A stretch of 64,000 bases of DNA from NCBI RefSeq assembly GCF_030846195.1, contig NZ_JAVCWH010000002.1, positions 620,001 through 684,000 of the forward strand, read 5' to 3'. A model generated the notes under the pieces. It did not search any database. It was not told the origin of the DNA and saw only the letters and a program-made list of their open reading frames with translations. The position numbers and the translations under genes are program-made. Source of the stretch: Paracoccus yibinensis. Lineage in GTDB: Bacteria > Pseudomonadota > Alphaproteobacteria > Rhodobacterales > Rhodobacteraceae. Shown here in pieces: positions 18,687 through 27,798 of this stretch. Position 1 is the first letter of the stretch, and each line of letters starts with the position of its first letter.

Positions 18687-19943
18687 TCAGGCCGCTTCCA
18701 GGCCAAAGGCATCATGCAGCGCCTGCACGGCCAGTTCCATATATTTGCGGTCGATCAGCACCGAAATCTTGATCTCGCTTGTGGCGATGACCTTGATGTT
18801 GACGTTTTCATCGGCAAGCGCCTTGAACATCTTCGCAGCCACCCCCGCATGGCTGCGCATCCCGATGCCCACGACGCTGACCTTGGCGACCTCGGTATCG
18901 ACGACCAGTTCGTCATAGGCGATCTGGCCCGAAGCCTTGGCTTCCTCCATCGCGCGCTTGGCACGCTCGACCTGGTTGATCGGGACCGAGAAGGTCATGT
19001 CGGTGACGGAACCGGGATGATCCTCGTAGTCCTTTTCCGAGATGTTCTGGACGATCATGTCCACGTTCACGCCCGCCTCGGCCAGGGGCGCGAAGATGGC
19101 GGCGGAAATGCCGGGCCGGTCCTCGACCGTGACCAGGGTGATCTTGGCTTCATCGCGCGACGAGGCGACGCCGTTGACGACTTTCGATTCCATGATTTCC
19201 TCCTCGGCACAGATGAGGGTGCCAGAATTCTCGTCCGTATCCTCGAACGAGGATAGCACGCGCAGCCGCACCTTGTAGCGCATGGCCAGCTCGACCGAGC
19301 GGGTTTGCAAGACCTTGGCACCCAGGGACGCCAGTTCCAGCATCTCCTCGAAGGCGATCTTGTCCAGCTTGCGGGCCTTGGTGGTGATGCGCGGGTCGGT
19401 CGTATAGACGCCGTCCACGTCGGTATAGATGTCGCAGCGTTCGGCCGCGAAAGCCGCGGCAAAGGCCACGGCGGTCGTGTCCGACCCGCCCCGGCCCAGC
19501 GTGGTGATGCGCCCGTCCGGGCCAAGGCCCTGGAAGCCCGCCACCACGGCGACCTTGAAACCTTCCGCGAACTTCTGGTCGATATTGGCGCGCGGGATGT
19601 CCACGAACCGCGCCGCCGAGTGCTGCGCGGTGGTGTTGATCGGCACCTGCCAACCCTGCCAGGACCGCGCGGGCACGCCCATTTCCTGCAAGGTCAGCGC
19701 CATCAGGCCCGCCGTCACGTTCTCGCCCGAACTGACCACCGCGTCGTATTCGCGCGCGTCGAACAGGGGCGAGGTTTGTTCGACCCAGCCCACCAGTTCA
19801 TTGGTCTTGCCGGACATGGCGCTGACGATGACGATCACGTCATAGCCGCGCTCGACCTCGCGCTGCACCTTCAGGGCGGCGTTCTTGATGCGGTCCAGGT
19901 CCGCGACCGAGGTGCCGCCGAATTTCATCACCAGAAGCGGCAT
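18687..19943 (-). CDS. lysC: Aspartate kinase
   Basis: The 418-residue enzyme phosphorylates aspartate, the first step of lysine, threonine and methionine synthesis. It has the KFGGTSV ATP/aspartate motif at residues 7-13, GRGGSDTTAVAFAAA in the kinase domain, and two C-terminal ACT domains (from about residue 265, ITLVTVEDRPGISA and VSVVGIGMRSHAGV) for feedback inhibition. No internal start for a separate beta subunit was assigned. Confidence 0.96.
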   Translation of the reverse strand: MPLLVMKFGGTSVADLDRIKNAALKVQREVERGYDVIVIVSAMSGKTNELVGWVEQTSPLFDAREYDAVVSSGENVTAGLMALTLQEMGVPARSWQGWQVPINTTAQHSAARFVDIPRANIDQKFAEGFKVAVVAGFQGLGPDGRITTLGRGGSDTTAVAFAAAFAAERCDIYTDVDGVYTTDPRITTKARKLDKIAFEEMLELASLGAKVLQTRSVELAMRYKVRLRVLSSFEDTDENSGTLICAEEEIMESKVVNGVASSRDEAKITLVTVEDRPGISAAIFAPLAEAGVNVDMIVQNISEKDYEDHPGSVTDMTFSVPINQVERAKRAMEEAKASGQIAYDELVVDTEVAKVSVVGIGMRSHAGVAAKMFKALADENVNIKVIATSEIKISVLIDRKYMELAVQALHDAFGLEAA

Positions 19944-20039
19944 CGCGGGCCTCCAGCCAAGGGTTTCTGTCGGCGCGGCTTTTAGGGGCGGGGTAACGAA
20001 AGGGCAAGGGCGGAAAGGGGGCGGCCGCCCGTTCGGCGA

Positions 20040-20447
20040 TCAGTTCGTCTTCTGGCGCGGGACGAAGGGCAAGGGCGCGACCGGCACGCCTTCCTCGATC
20101 AGCTTGCGGGCTTCCTCGATCTTCGCCTCGCCATGAATCGCGCGGGCGGGGGTGCGGCCCTCGTGCATGGCGCGCGCTTCATCGACGAATTTCAGGCCCA
20201 CATAATCGCTGTTCGCCTCGACCTGCTGGCGCAGGGCGTGCAGCGCCGCCTCGGCCGGGGTCATGGCCGTATCGCCTTTCCGGGCGGCAGGCACCGCCGG
20301 GGCCATCAGCGACTTTTCGACCTTGGCCGACCCGCATTGCGTGCAGGCGACGTGACCGGCCGCCCGAGTCGTGTCAAACGCCTCGGACGAGCGGAACCAG
20401 CCATCGAAATCATGGCCCTGGTCACAGCGCAAAGCATAGCGGATCAT
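20040..20447 (-). CDS. DUF1178 family small zinc-ribbon-like protein
   Basis: A 135-residue protein that starts MIRYALRCDQGHDFDGWFRS and has a CTQCGS knuckle. With Cys8 it could hold a metal, as in DUF1178 proteins of proteobacteria. The function is unknown. The C-terminal half is a charged helix with the family's PVAPLPF ending. It lies 37 nt downstream of waaA on the same strand. Confidence 0.85.
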   Translation of the reverse strand: MIRYALRCDQGHDFDGWFRSSEAFDTTRAAGHVACTQCGSAKVEKSLMAPAVPAARKGDTAMTPAEAALHALRQQVEANSDYVGLKFVDEARAMHEGRTPARAIHGEAKIEEARKLIEEGVPVAPLPFVPRQKTN

Positions 20448-20484
20448 CGTTCGGACCTTTTTCCCTTCCCCTGTCTATATCGGG

Positions 20485-21675
20485 TCAGCGAGGCGTGCCT
20501 GCAAGTTCCCGCAGACGTGCGATCAAGGCTGCCGGATCGCCCGCCCGGTCGTCCAGCACCTGCCGCGCCGCCCCGCCCATCCGCCGGGCCTGCGCCGGAT
20601 CGGCCGCCAGCCGGATCACCTGATCGGACAGGCTGGCAGCATCGACCCCCACTGCCGCGCCTGCCTGGTCCAGGACGGCATAGGCATCGCGGAAATTGCC
20701 GACATGCGGGCCATGCAGGATCGCGCAGCCGTGGGCCGCAGGCTCCCACGGGGTATGGCCGCCCCGGTCGGTCAACGACCCGCCCACGAAGCACAGCCCT
20801 GCCGCCGCGTACCAGCGGTCCATTTCCCCCAAGGTATCGGCCAGCAGGACATCGCCCCCGGACCCGCCGTCCGAGCGGCGCTGGAAAGCGATCCCACGGT
20901 GCCGCAGCAAACCGGCCACCTCGTCTCCGCGCTGCGGATGGCGGATAGCCAGGATCAGTTGCAGACCGGGGACGCCTTGGCGCGCCTGCTGCCAGGCATC
21001 CAGGACATCCGCCTCCTCTCCCTCGTGGGTCGAGGCGGCCAGCAAGATCCGGTCGCGCGCCGCCGAAGGTTCGGACGGCGCGATCCCGGCAGGCGTCAGC
21101 AGCTTCAAATCCAGGCGCGGCAGCACCGCGGCATCGGGCAAGCCCAGCGAACGCAGCCGCGCCTCGCTGTCCGCATCCTGGGCGGACAGTGCCGCAAGCC
21201 GTCCCAGGACCTGCCCGATCAAACCAGGCAGATGCGCCCAGCGGGATGCGGAGCGCTGCGACAGGCGCGCGCCGATCACCGCCTGGGCAATCCCCAGATC
21301 GGCCAGGGCCTGGGACCGCAAGGGCCAGAATTCGGATTCGACCGTGACCTGCAATCGCGGCGCGACCTGTGCCAGAAACCTCGACAAGGCCCCCGGCAGA
21401 TCGAAGGGCGCCAGCCGCGCCTCCATCCCCCAGCCCGCAGCCATGTCGCGCCCGGTGACGCTGTTCGCCGTCACCAGAACCCGGTGCGTCTGCGCCAGGG
21501 CCTCAACGACCGGCCGAGCCGAGGTCAGTTCGCCGACCGAGGCCCCGTGAAACCAGATATCCGCCGGTCCCAGCGCCTCCAGCGCCAGCCGTTGCCGCAA
21601 CGTATCCGACCCGCCGGCCTTGGCCCGCAGGCGAAGCGCCGCTTCAAGCATGTGGGCAGTGGCACGATAGATCAT
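20485..21675 (-). CDS. waaA: 3-deoxy-D-manno-octulosonic acid (Kdo) transferase
   Basis: A 396-residue GT30 enzyme that adds Kdo to lipid A at the inner membrane. Signatures are FHGASVGELTSARP near the N-terminus, TVESEFWP, and GGSLTDRGGHTPWEPAAHG in the donor-binding half. The start is placed at MIYRATAHMLEA, since the longer frame upstream has no family similarity. lpxK, often next to waaA, is not seen here. Confidence 0.93.
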   Translation of the reverse strand: MIYRATAHMLEAALRLRAKAGGSDTLRQRLALEALGPADIWFHGASVGELTSARPVVEALAQTHRVLVTANSVTGRDMAAGWGMEARLAPFDLPGALSRFLAQVAPRLQVTVESEFWPLRSQALADLGIAQAVIGARLSQRSASRWAHLPGLIGQVLGRLAALSAQDADSEARLRSLGLPDAAVLPRLDLKLLTPAGIAPSEPSAARDRILLAASTHEGEEADVLDAWQQARQGVPGLQLILAIRHPQRGDEVAGLLRHRGIAFQRRSDGGSGGDVLLADTLGEMDRWYAAAGLCFVGGSLTDRGGHTPWEPAAHGCAILHGPHVGNFRDAYAVLDQAGAAVGVDAASLSDQVIRLAADPAQARRMGGAARQVLDDRAGDPAALIARLRELAGTPR

Positions 21676-21803
21676 GAAAAACCGCAGGCGACCTTGGGCG
21701 GCTATAGCGGATCGGCCACAGATCCTGAAGACCGACCAGACCTTCGGAACCCGGCCATCCGGGTGACGTTGGCCTTGCAACTACATACTGTAAGGAGGTT
21801 TCC

Positions 21804-21881
21804 ATGAAAGGACTTTTTGCCTGGTGGCTGGGCGTTCCGGTCATCGTCATCGTTATCCTGTATCTGACCGGGATTTTCTGA
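21804..21881 (+). CDS. 25-residue single-helix membrane microprotein
   Basis: The frame encodes MKGLFAWWLG, then a run of Val/Ile/Leu (residues 11-21) and ends LTGIF. Nearly the whole peptide is one membrane helix with a positive N-terminal residue and two interfacial tryptophans. A perfect AAGGAGG stands 5 nt before the ATG, one of the strongest ribosome-binding sites in the window, which argues for real translation. It lies alone between waaA (divergent) and a gene-free stretch. No function is known; small peptides of this shape often bind and tune membrane complexes. Confidence 0.7.
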   Translation: MKGLFAWWLGVPVIVIVILYLTGIF

Positions 21882-22284
21882 AGATACAGGGGACTTGCGG
21901 ACCCCCGGCGATTCGAACCGCCGCGTCCCGGGCGCCCGCCCGCCATGCTTCCCGAAATCCCGATTGACCAGGTTTGGGTGCGGGTCAGCCCCGCTGGCGC
22001 AGGAGCCTCCATTATCGACGATCGGGCAGACAGAGGTGGTTGCGAACAGCGTCCCGATCCCGCCCGCGGCACCGGTGCGGAGTGTCAGCAAAGCACATCT
22101 CGATGGAAATCCCGCAATTTCGGGATCACTTCGGCATCCTGTCCCGCCATACCCGCCCCCCTGCAATGCGCTGCAAGCCGGTCGCCAGAATCACCTTCCG
22201 GCGTCATAGTCGCGGCACGCAGATGCCCTGCATGCCCGTCAAAGCGGGGCTTCGTTCAAAAACCTGTCTGGTAGAAGTTCGCAA
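21882..22284. other. Gene-free stretch with a tRNA 3'-end-like fragment
   Basis: No convincing coding frame is present. At 21897-21921 the minus strand reads TTCGAATCGC, three unmatched bases, then GGGTCCGC. This matches the T-loop to acceptor end of the nearby tRNA-Arg at 18 of 21 positions, but the fragment has no 5' half and no CCA. A small stem ATCCCG/CGGGAT with a 6-nt loop lies near 22105-22122. No known RNA family (tmRNA, SRP, 6S) could be recognised. Confidence 0.5.
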
Positions 22285-22319
22285 GAAAAAAGGGCCAAGG
22301 CAGCGATGCCTAAGCCCTT
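22285..22319 (-). terminator. Rho-independent terminator of tRNA-Arg
   Basis: On the minus strand AAGGGC, TAGGCA, a TCGC loop, TGCCT and GCCCTT form a long stem followed by a run of U. It begins about 9 nt after the tRNA CCA end. Confidence 0.85.
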
Positions 22320-22327
22320 GTTTCAAA

Positions 22328-22404
22328 TGGCGGACCCGGAGCGATTCGAACGCCCGACCCCCAGATTCGTAGTCTGGTGCTCTATCCAGCTGAGCTACGG
22401 GTCC
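22328..22404 (-). tRNA. tRNA-Arg (ACG)
   Basis: A 77-nt cloverleaf. The acceptor GGACCCG pairs with CGGGTCC, the discriminator is G and CCA is encoded. The D-arm is GCTCAGC with TGGATAGAGC. The anticodon loop CTACGAA has anticodon ACG (complement of 22368-22370). The T-loop is TTCGAAT. The A34 would be edited to inosine to read CGN codons. Confidence 0.97.
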
Positions 22405-22417
22405 GTCGTAGGGCGGT

Positions 22418-22446
22418 CATGTAGCCCCCTGATCCGGGGGATGCAA
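22418..22446 (-). promoter_or_regulatory. Promoter of tRNA-Arg
   Basis: TTGCAT, a 17-nt spacer and TACATG stand about 14 nt before the mature 5' end. The -10 is weak, but the position suits a tRNA gene. Confidence 0.45.
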
Positions 22447-22477
22447 GAGGGGGCGGCGCAAAAAACGCCGTCCCCTC
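22447..22477 (-). terminator. Hairpin after the histidine kinase gene
   Basis: GAGGGGGCGGCG and CGCCGTCCCCTC pair (one G/T bulge) around an A-rich loop just beyond the kinase stop. There is no U-run in the minus direction, so it may be an inefficient terminator that also separates the tRNA-Arg promoter from the kinase mRNA. Confidence 0.45.
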
Positions 22478-22481
22478 GATT

Positions 22482-23903
22482 TTATCGCCCTCCGGCCATG
22501 CGGCGCATGGGCAGGATCGCCATGTCGCGGGGGATATGGATCATGAATTCGCTGCCCTCGCTGTCGCTGCGAACCAGATCCAGACGACCTCCGTGACCGC
22601 GCACCAGATCTGCCGCGATGGTCAGGCCCAGGCCGGTGCCGCCCTTGCGCGCGCTGCCCGCGAAGGGCTTGAACAGGTATTCGCGGGCTTTTTCCGGCAG
22701 GCCCGGCCCGGTATCGCCCACGCGGATCCACCAGTCGCTGTCGCTCTCGCCCGCGCCGATTTCCACGGTGCCGGGCTGACCCGTGCCCTCGATGGCCTGG
22801 CGGGCATTGCGGGTCAGGTTCGCCAGCACGCGATACAACTGGTCGCGGTCGGCGCGGATCGTCATGCTGGGGGGAATGTCGGTCAGGAATTCGACCCTGA
22901 CGTCGCCGGTGCCCGCCAGCGTTTCGGCTTCGACCACCTCGGCGGCCAATTGCGCCAGGTTGAACCGGGACAAGGTGGGCGCAGGCTCCTCGGCCCGGCC
23001 GAAGGCCAGGGTGGTCTCGCACAGGTTCACGGCACGGCTGATCGAGTTGACCAGCTTGGGCGCGGCGCGCCTGACCTTGGGATCGCCGCTGTCTTCCAGC
23101 CGGTCGGCAAAGATCTGCGCAGTGGTCAGGATATTGCGCAGGTCATGGCTGATCTTGGCCACCGCCTCGCCCAACTGAGCCATGCGTTCGCGCTGCTTCA
23201 ACGACGAGGTCACGGTCTTCTGCATCGCCTCCAGCGCGGCCTCGGCATCGCGCAACTCGGCCAGCCTGGCGTCAGGGGTGATGATGTGGCGCGGATCCTC
23301 GGGCGCCTGGGCATAGGACACCATGTGGCTGATGACGCGGCGGATCGGCACCAGGACCAGCCGCTGCACGGCGAGGTTCAGCAGAATCGCCGTCAGGATC
23401 GAGAAGGCGGCAGACAGCACCAGCAAGCGAACTCCGAAGTCGATCATGCTGTCCCGCAGGGACTGGGTTTCCATCGTGATCTCGATCAGCTGGCCCGCCT
23501 GATTGACGGGAGCGCCGATGACGCGGATCACTTCGTTCCTGCGATTGAGAAGGGCGCGCAAGGCGTCGTCGATGGACTGGACCACCCCCTGCTCTCGCAA
23601 GTCATAGGTCTCTGCCACCGGTCCGGGAAGCTTTGACTGCAGGACAAGTTGCCGGATGTCGTTGCGGCGCAGCACGACGTTGAAGACCCCGGCATTCTGC
23701 AACAGTTCCGATTCCAGATCGTCGGCCAGCGATTCGTCCGATGCCAGCACCGCAAGGCTGGCGATCTGGCCGCGTTCCAGCCGCGATTCGAGATAGTCCA
23801 GCCGGAAGCTGGCCAGGGCCGGAAGAAGGATCAGCACTTCGGCAAGCATGACGAAGATGATCGTCAATGCGGCGAATCGGCCAGAGATCGTATTCAGCTT
23901 CAT
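22482..23903 (-). CDS. Sensor histidine kinase, membrane-bound, orphan
   Basis: The 473-residue protein has two membrane helices (about 10-32 and 157-180) enclosing a roughly 125-residue periplasmic sensor, then HAMP. The dimerisation helix has the phospho-acceptor in AKISHDLRN (His253). The ATPase has N-box NLTRNARQAIEG and G-boxes VGDTGPGLP and GGTGLGLTIA. No response regulator gene is adjacent, so the partner and signal are unknown. Confidence 0.93.
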   Translation of the reverse strand: MKLNTISGRFAALTIIFVMLAEVLILLPALASFRLDYLESRLERGQIASLAVLASDESLADDLESELLQNAGVFNVVLRRNDIRQLVLQSKLPGPVAETYDLREQGVVQSIDDALRALLNRRNEVIRVIGAPVNQAGQLIEITMETQSLRDSMIDFGVRLLVLSAAFSILTAILLNLAVQRLVLVPIRRVISHMVSYAQAPEDPRHIITPDARLAELRDAEAALEAMQKTVTSSLKQRERMAQLGEAVAKISHDLRNILTTAQIFADRLEDSGDPKVRRAAPKLVNSISRAVNLCETTLAFGRAEEPAPTLSRFNLAQLAAEVVEAETLAGTGDVRVEFLTDIPPSMTIRADRDQLYRVLANLTRNARQAIEGTGQPGTVEIGAGESDSDWWIRVGDTGPGLPEKAREYLFKPFAGSARKGGTGLGLTIAADLVRGHGGRLDLVRSDSEGSEFMIHIPRDMAILPMRRMAGGR

Positions 23904-24038
23904 GTAATTTTGATCGTCAGCGCCCGGGATGGCGCGTGTTTCAGCCTGACCGGCGTGGTTTGCACATCAAACGAATGTGATCTCTCGCAGGTTCCTGCCA
24001 AGGAATAAAGCGGTTTGCACCATTATCCGCCTTATCGG

Positions 24039-24067
24039 TTGACGGCGGGAACCGTCTGATCTATCCA
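24039..24067 (+). promoter_or_regulatory. Possible promoter of the rpmH operon
   Basis: TTGACG, a 17-nt spacer and TATCCA lie about 100 nt before rpmH. The -35 is good and the -10 poor. No other strong candidate was seen in the 260-nt gap between the kinase and rpmH. Confidence 0.4.
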
Positions 24068-24164
24068 GCGGGCTTCGAACAACCGGCGCGTCCGCGCGCA
24101 GGGTGGCATCTTGCCATTCCGCGCTGCCGCCCGCCACCCGCAAACACGACCCCGGAGACTGACC

Positions 24165-24299
24165 ATGAAGCGCACTTATCAACCCTCGAACCTCGTTCGT
24201 GCGCGTCGCCACGGCTTTCGCGCCCGCATGGCCACCAGCGGTGGCCGTCGCGTGCTGAACGCCCGCCGCGCCAAGGGCCGCAAGCGCCTGTCGGCTTGA
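24165..24299 (+). CDS. rpmH: Ribosomal protein L34
   Basis: A 44-residue basic protein ([18 protein letters not shown] start, RKRLSA end), the normal length and sequence. It is the first gene of the L34-RNase P protein-membrane insertion string. Confidence 0.98.
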   Translation: MKRTYQPSNLVRARRHGFRARMATSGGRRVLNARRAKGRKRLSA

Positions 24300-24342
24300 T
24301 CCCTTGCGGCGGGACCATCCCGCCGGACCCAAGGCTTTGCCC

Positions 24343-24744
24343 ATGCCGCCCCTGCCCCATCCCGTTGCCCCCGCGCGACCCACGGATGACGGCACGGCGG
24401 CATTTCGCATGTCGATGCCCCCGGTCATCGCCAAGCGCGCCCATTTCCTGGCGGCCTCGCGTGCGCTGCGGCAGGGCACGCCCGGCTTTCTGCTGCAAGC
24501 ACGCGACCGGGGCGATGGCTTGCCGTTCCGGGTGGGCTTCACCTGCTCCAAGAAGATCGGCAATGCGGTGATGCGCAACCGCGCCAAGCGGCGGTTGCGC
24601 GAAGTCGCGCGGCTGCATCTGCCGCAGGGCGCGCAAAGGGGGTGGGATTATGTGCTGGTGGGCCGCCCCCAGGCGACGATCGACCGCGACTTCGCGGATC
24701 TGTGCCGCGACCTGACCACCGCGCTGCGGAAGATCCACCCATGA
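24343..24744 (+). CDS. rnpA: Ribonuclease P protein component
   Basis: The protein subunit of RNase P, which helps the RNA subunit cut tRNA 5' leaders. The signature is [24 protein letters not shown], split by the conserved KKIGNAV and RNRAKRRLR. The start is uncertain. The ATG at MPPLPHP has AAGG 8 nt upstream, while ATG codons 66 and 72 nt further in (MSMPPVI) would give a protein nearer the usual length. The stop overlaps the yidD start. Confidence 0.92.
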   Translation: MPPLPHPVAPARPTDDGTAAFRMSMPPVIAKRAHFLAASRALRQGTPGFLLQARDRGDGLPFRVGFTCSKKIGNAVMRNRAKRRLREVARLHLPQGAQRGWDYVLVGRPQATIDRDFADLCRDLTTALRKIHP

Positions 24745-25004
24745 CGCCGCTTGCCCACCTTGTTGCGCTGCCGGTGCGCGCTTATCGGCTGGTCGCATCC
24801 CCCTGGGTCGGCCATGGCTGCCGCTTCCAGCCGACCTGTTCGGCCTATGCCCTGGATGCGCTGTCGCGCCATGGCGCCATCCGCGGCACATGGCTGGCTG
24901 CCCGGCGCATCGGGCGCTGTCATCCCTGGGGCGGCGCAGGCTATGACCCGGTGCCGGGGGCCGATCCAGACCACGAAAGGCAGTCCCATGCTGGACGACA
25001 CTGA
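24741..25004 (+). CDS. yidD: Membrane protein insertion efficiency factor YidD
   Basis: An 87-residue member of the Haemolytic/YidD family. The three conserved cysteine regions are present: [15 protein letters not shown] and then RCHPWGG(A)GYDPVP. It acts with YidC in inner-membrane protein insertion. The ATG overlaps the rnpA stop (ATGA), and the 3' end overlaps ttcA by 17 nt. Confidence 0.96.
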   Translation: MTPLAHLVALPVRAYRLVASPWVGHGCRFQPTCSAYALDALSRHGAIRGTWLAARRIGRCHPWGGAGYDPVPGADPDHERQSHAGRH

Positions 25005-25860
25005 CGACCTGGCCGAGATTCACCCGTTGTTCGCGGGCGCCCCCTCCTCGACCGAGTTCCGCAAGCTGCGCAAGCGGCTGGTTCGCGAAACCCGCGCCGC
25101 GATCGAGGATTACGGCATGATCCGGCCCGGCGACCGCTGGCTGGTGTGCCTCTCGGGCGGCAAGGACAGCTATACCCTGCTGGCGGTTCTGCACGAGCTG
25201 AAATGGCGCGGGCTGCTGCCGGTGGATCTGCTGGCCTGCAACCTGGATCAGGGCCAGCCGAACTTTCCGGCGACAGTGCTGCCGAAGTTCCTGACGGAAC
25301 GCGGCGTGGCGCACCGGATCGAATACCAGGACACCTATTCCATCGTCACGGACAAGATCGCGCCGGGCGGCACCATGTGTTCGCTATGCTCGCGTCTGCG
25401 CCGGGGAAACCTTTATCGCATCGCACGCGAGGAAGGCTGTTCGGCGGTGGTCCTGGGCCATCACCGCGACGACATCCTGGAAACCTTCTTCATGAACCTG
25501 TTCCACGGCGGCAGGCTGGCGACCATGCCGCCGAAGCTGCTGAATGAGGACGGCGATCTGACCGTGCTGCGTCCCCTGGCCTATGTGGCCGAGGCCGATT
25601 GCGAACGGTTTTCCCGCGCGATGAACTATCCCATCATCCCCTGCGACCTGTGCGGCAGCCAGGAAGGCTTGCAGCGCGTTCAGGTCAAGCGGCTGCTGGA
25701 CGAATGGGAATCGCGCACGCCGGGCCGGCGCCAGGTGATGTTCCGGGCGCTGATGAACGTGCGTCCCTCGCATCTGCTGGACCCGAAGCTGTTTGACTTT
25801 GCCGCGCTGTTCCCCGGGGACGCCGCGGAACCCGCGGACGACATCCCGCGCCTCAGGTAG
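24988..25860 (+). CDS. ttcA: tRNA 2-thiocytidine synthetase TtcA
   Basis: A 290-residue iron-sulphur PP-loop ATPase that thiolates C32 of certain tRNAs. The PP-loop is [10 protein letters not shown]. The Cys pairs CSLCSR and CDLCGS match the cluster and catalytic positions, and [14 protein letters not shown] follows. AAAGG stands 7 nt before the ATG. Its place between yidD and yidC is a family trait rather than a functional link. Confidence 0.95.
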   Translation: MLDDTDDLAEIHPLFAGAPSSTEFRKLRKRLVRETRAAIEDYGMIRPGDRWLVCLSGGKDSYTLLAVLHELKWRGLLPVDLLACNLDQGQPNFPATVLPKFLTERGVAHRIEYQDTYSIVTDKIAPGGTMCSLCSRLRRGNLYRIAREEGCSAVVLGHHRDDILETFFMNLFHGGRLATMPPKLLNEDGDLTVLRPLAYVAEADCERFSRAMNYPIIPCDLCGSQEGLQRVQVKRLLDEWESRTPGRRQVMFRALMNVRPSHLLDPKLFDFAALFPGDAAEPADDIPRLR

Positions 25861-25968
25861 GCGCCTGCGAATACCGTGCGGATACTGGCCCGCCGGCCAA
25901 ATCCGCTTGACCTTTAAGCGCCCCTTCTGTTGAAGCGGCGCGACGGACGCGACAAGGCTGGTAGGCAC

Positions 25969-27798
25969 ATGGAAGACAACAACCGCAATCTGATCCTGGC
26001 GACGGTCCTGTCGTTCCTGGTGATCCTGGTTTGGTACACGGTCTTTGCGCCCGAGCCGCCCGTGCCCACGGAGCAGCCGGTCGCGGTGGAAACCCAGACC
26101 CAGGATGTGCCGCTGGCCAATACCGAAAGCAGCACCCTGCCCGCTGACCTGGGCACGCCCGCCGACGCCACCCCGCAAGCCGGACGGGTCGAGATCCAGA
26201 CGCCGTCGCTTTCGGGCTCGATCTCTCTGGCCGGTGGCCGGATCGACGACCTGCTGCTGACGAAATACCGCGAGACGCTGGACGAGGACTCGCCCAATGT
26301 CCGCCTGCTGTCGCCGTCGTCGGCCACCGCCACCGATGCCATCCAGACCGGCGCGTCCAAGCCCTATTACGCAGTCTATGGCTGGACCCCTGGACCGGGC
26401 GTCGATCCCTCGCTGGTTCCCGGCCCCTCGACCGTCTGGACGGTAGAATCGGGCGACACGCTGGCACCCGGCCAGCCGGTCACGCTGGCCTGGGACAACG
26501 GCGCGGGCCAGATCTTCCGCCGCACCTTCTCGGTGGACGAGAACTATCTGTTCACCGTCGGCCACAGCCTGCAGAACAATGGCGACACGGCCTTCACTGC
26601 CGCGCCCTATGGCATCATCGCGCGCCACGGCCGCCCCGACACCCAGAACTTCTTCGTGCTGCACGAAGGCGCTGTCGGGATGCACGACGGCACGCTGACC
26701 GAACTGAAATACGACAATATCGCCGAACTGGACCCCCTCGAGCGTGAAGGCATCGCGGTAAAGAACGAGGTCAACAGCAACGGTTGGATCGGATTCACCG
26801 ACAAGTACTGGATGACCACGCTGGCGCCCGCCCCGGGCCAGGCCTTCACCTCGGTCGTGAAATACGTCGAAGGCGCGGACATCTTCCAGACCGAAGCCCG
26901 CTATCCGATGCAGACGGTGCAGCCGGGCACCCAGGTCAGCGCCGAAAGCTATCTGTTCGCCGGCGCGAAGGTCTGGGAGGTGATCAACGCCTATGAGGAA
27001 AATCCCGGCATCCAGGGCTTTGTCGATTCCATCGACTGGGGCTGGTTCTACTTCCTGACCAAGCCCATCTTCCGCCTGCTGCACTGGCTGCATGGCATGA
27101 TCGGCAACATGGGCTGGTCGATCATCGCGCTGACCTTCATCCTCAAGACGCTGGTCTTCCCGCTGGCGCGCAAGTCCTACATCTCGATGGCGAAGATGAA
27201 GGAACTGCAGCCTCAGATGGAGGCGCTGAAGGAACGCACCGGCGACGACCGCATGAAGTTCCAGAAAGAGATGATGGAGCTTTACAAGCGCGAGAAGGTG
27301 AACCCCGCCGCGGGCTGCCTTCCGGTGCTGCTGCAGATCCCGATCTTCTTCGCGCTCTACAAGGTGATCTTCGTCACCATCGAACTGCGCCACGCGCCCT
27401 GGATCGGCTGGATCCACGACCTTGCCGCGCCCGATCCCTCGTCGCTGCTGAACCTGTTCGGGCTGCTGCCCTTCGCGCCCCCGGCGCAAGGCACGCTGCT
27501 GCATTCGCTGTCGCTGCCGGCACTGGCGATCGTCCTGGGGATCAGCATGTGGCTGCAACAGCGCCTGAACCCGACCCCGGCCGATCCGGCACAGAAGATG
27601 ATCTTCGCCTGGATGCCCTGGATCTTCATGTTCATGCTGGGCGGCTTCGCCTCGGGCCTGGTGCTCTACTGGATCACCAACAACCTGATCACGATCGCGC
27701 AGCAGTACACGATCATGTCGATGCACGGCCACCGGCCCGACCTGTTCGGCAACATCAAGTCCTCGATCCCGGCGCGACCGAAGAAGGGCAGCAAGTGA
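25969..27798 (+). CDS. yidC: Membrane protein insertase YidC
   Basis: The 609-residue Oxa1-family insertase. It has an N-terminal anchor (NLILATVLSFLVILVWY), a large periplasmic beta domain (about 60-350), and the conserved five-helix core beginning GWFYFLTKPIFRLL, with the hydrophilic hairpin KMKELQPQMEALKER and NPAAGCLPVLLQIPIFFALY. It works with SecYEG or alone. The basic C-terminus (ARPKKGSK) can touch the ribosome. Confidence 0.97.
   Translation: MEDNNRNLILATVLSFLVILVWYTVFAPEPPVPTEQPVAVETQTQDVPLANTESSTLPADLGTPADATPQAGRVEIQTPSLSGSISLAGGRIDDLLLTKYRETLDEDSPNVRLLSPSSATATDAIQTGASKPYYAVYGWTPGPGVDPSLVPGPSTVWTVESGDTLAPGQPVTLAWDNGAGQIFRRTFSVDENYLFTVGHSLQNNGDTAFTAAPYGIIARHGRPDTQNFFVLHEGAVGMHDGTLTELKYDNIAELDPLEREGIAVKNEVNSNGWIGFTDKYWMTTLAPAPGQAFTSVVKYVEGADIFQTEARYPMQTVQPGTQVSAESYLFAGAKVWEVINAYEENPGIQGFVDSIDWGWFYFLTKPIFRLLHWLHGMIGNMGWSIIALTFILKTLVFPLARKSYISMAKMKELQPQMEALKERTGDDRMKFQKEMMELYKREKVNPAAGCLPVLLQIPIFFALYKVIFVTIELRHAPWIGWIHDLAAPDPSSLLNLFGLLPFAPPAQGTLLHSLSLPALAIVLGISMWLQQRLNPTPADPAQKMIFAWMPWIFMFMLGGFASGLVLYWITNNLITIAQQYTIMSMHGHRPDLFGNIKSSIPARPKKGSK

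Noticed and set aside
21882..22284. Possible permuted tmRNA gene around the tRNA-like fragment
   Set aside because: No tag reading frame starting with the usual Ala-Asn-Asp-Asn was found on either strand, and no matching 5' acceptor strand is present.
25384..27732. Very long open frames antisense to yidC/ttcA, and likewise opposite ptsP, opgH, the spc ribosomal genes and fusA/tuf (up to about 900 codons)
   Set aside because: They mirror the codon bias of the real genes: in GC-rich DNA the opposite strand often lacks stops. They show no domains, have low-complexity Arg/Gly/His composition, and have no ribosome-binding sites.
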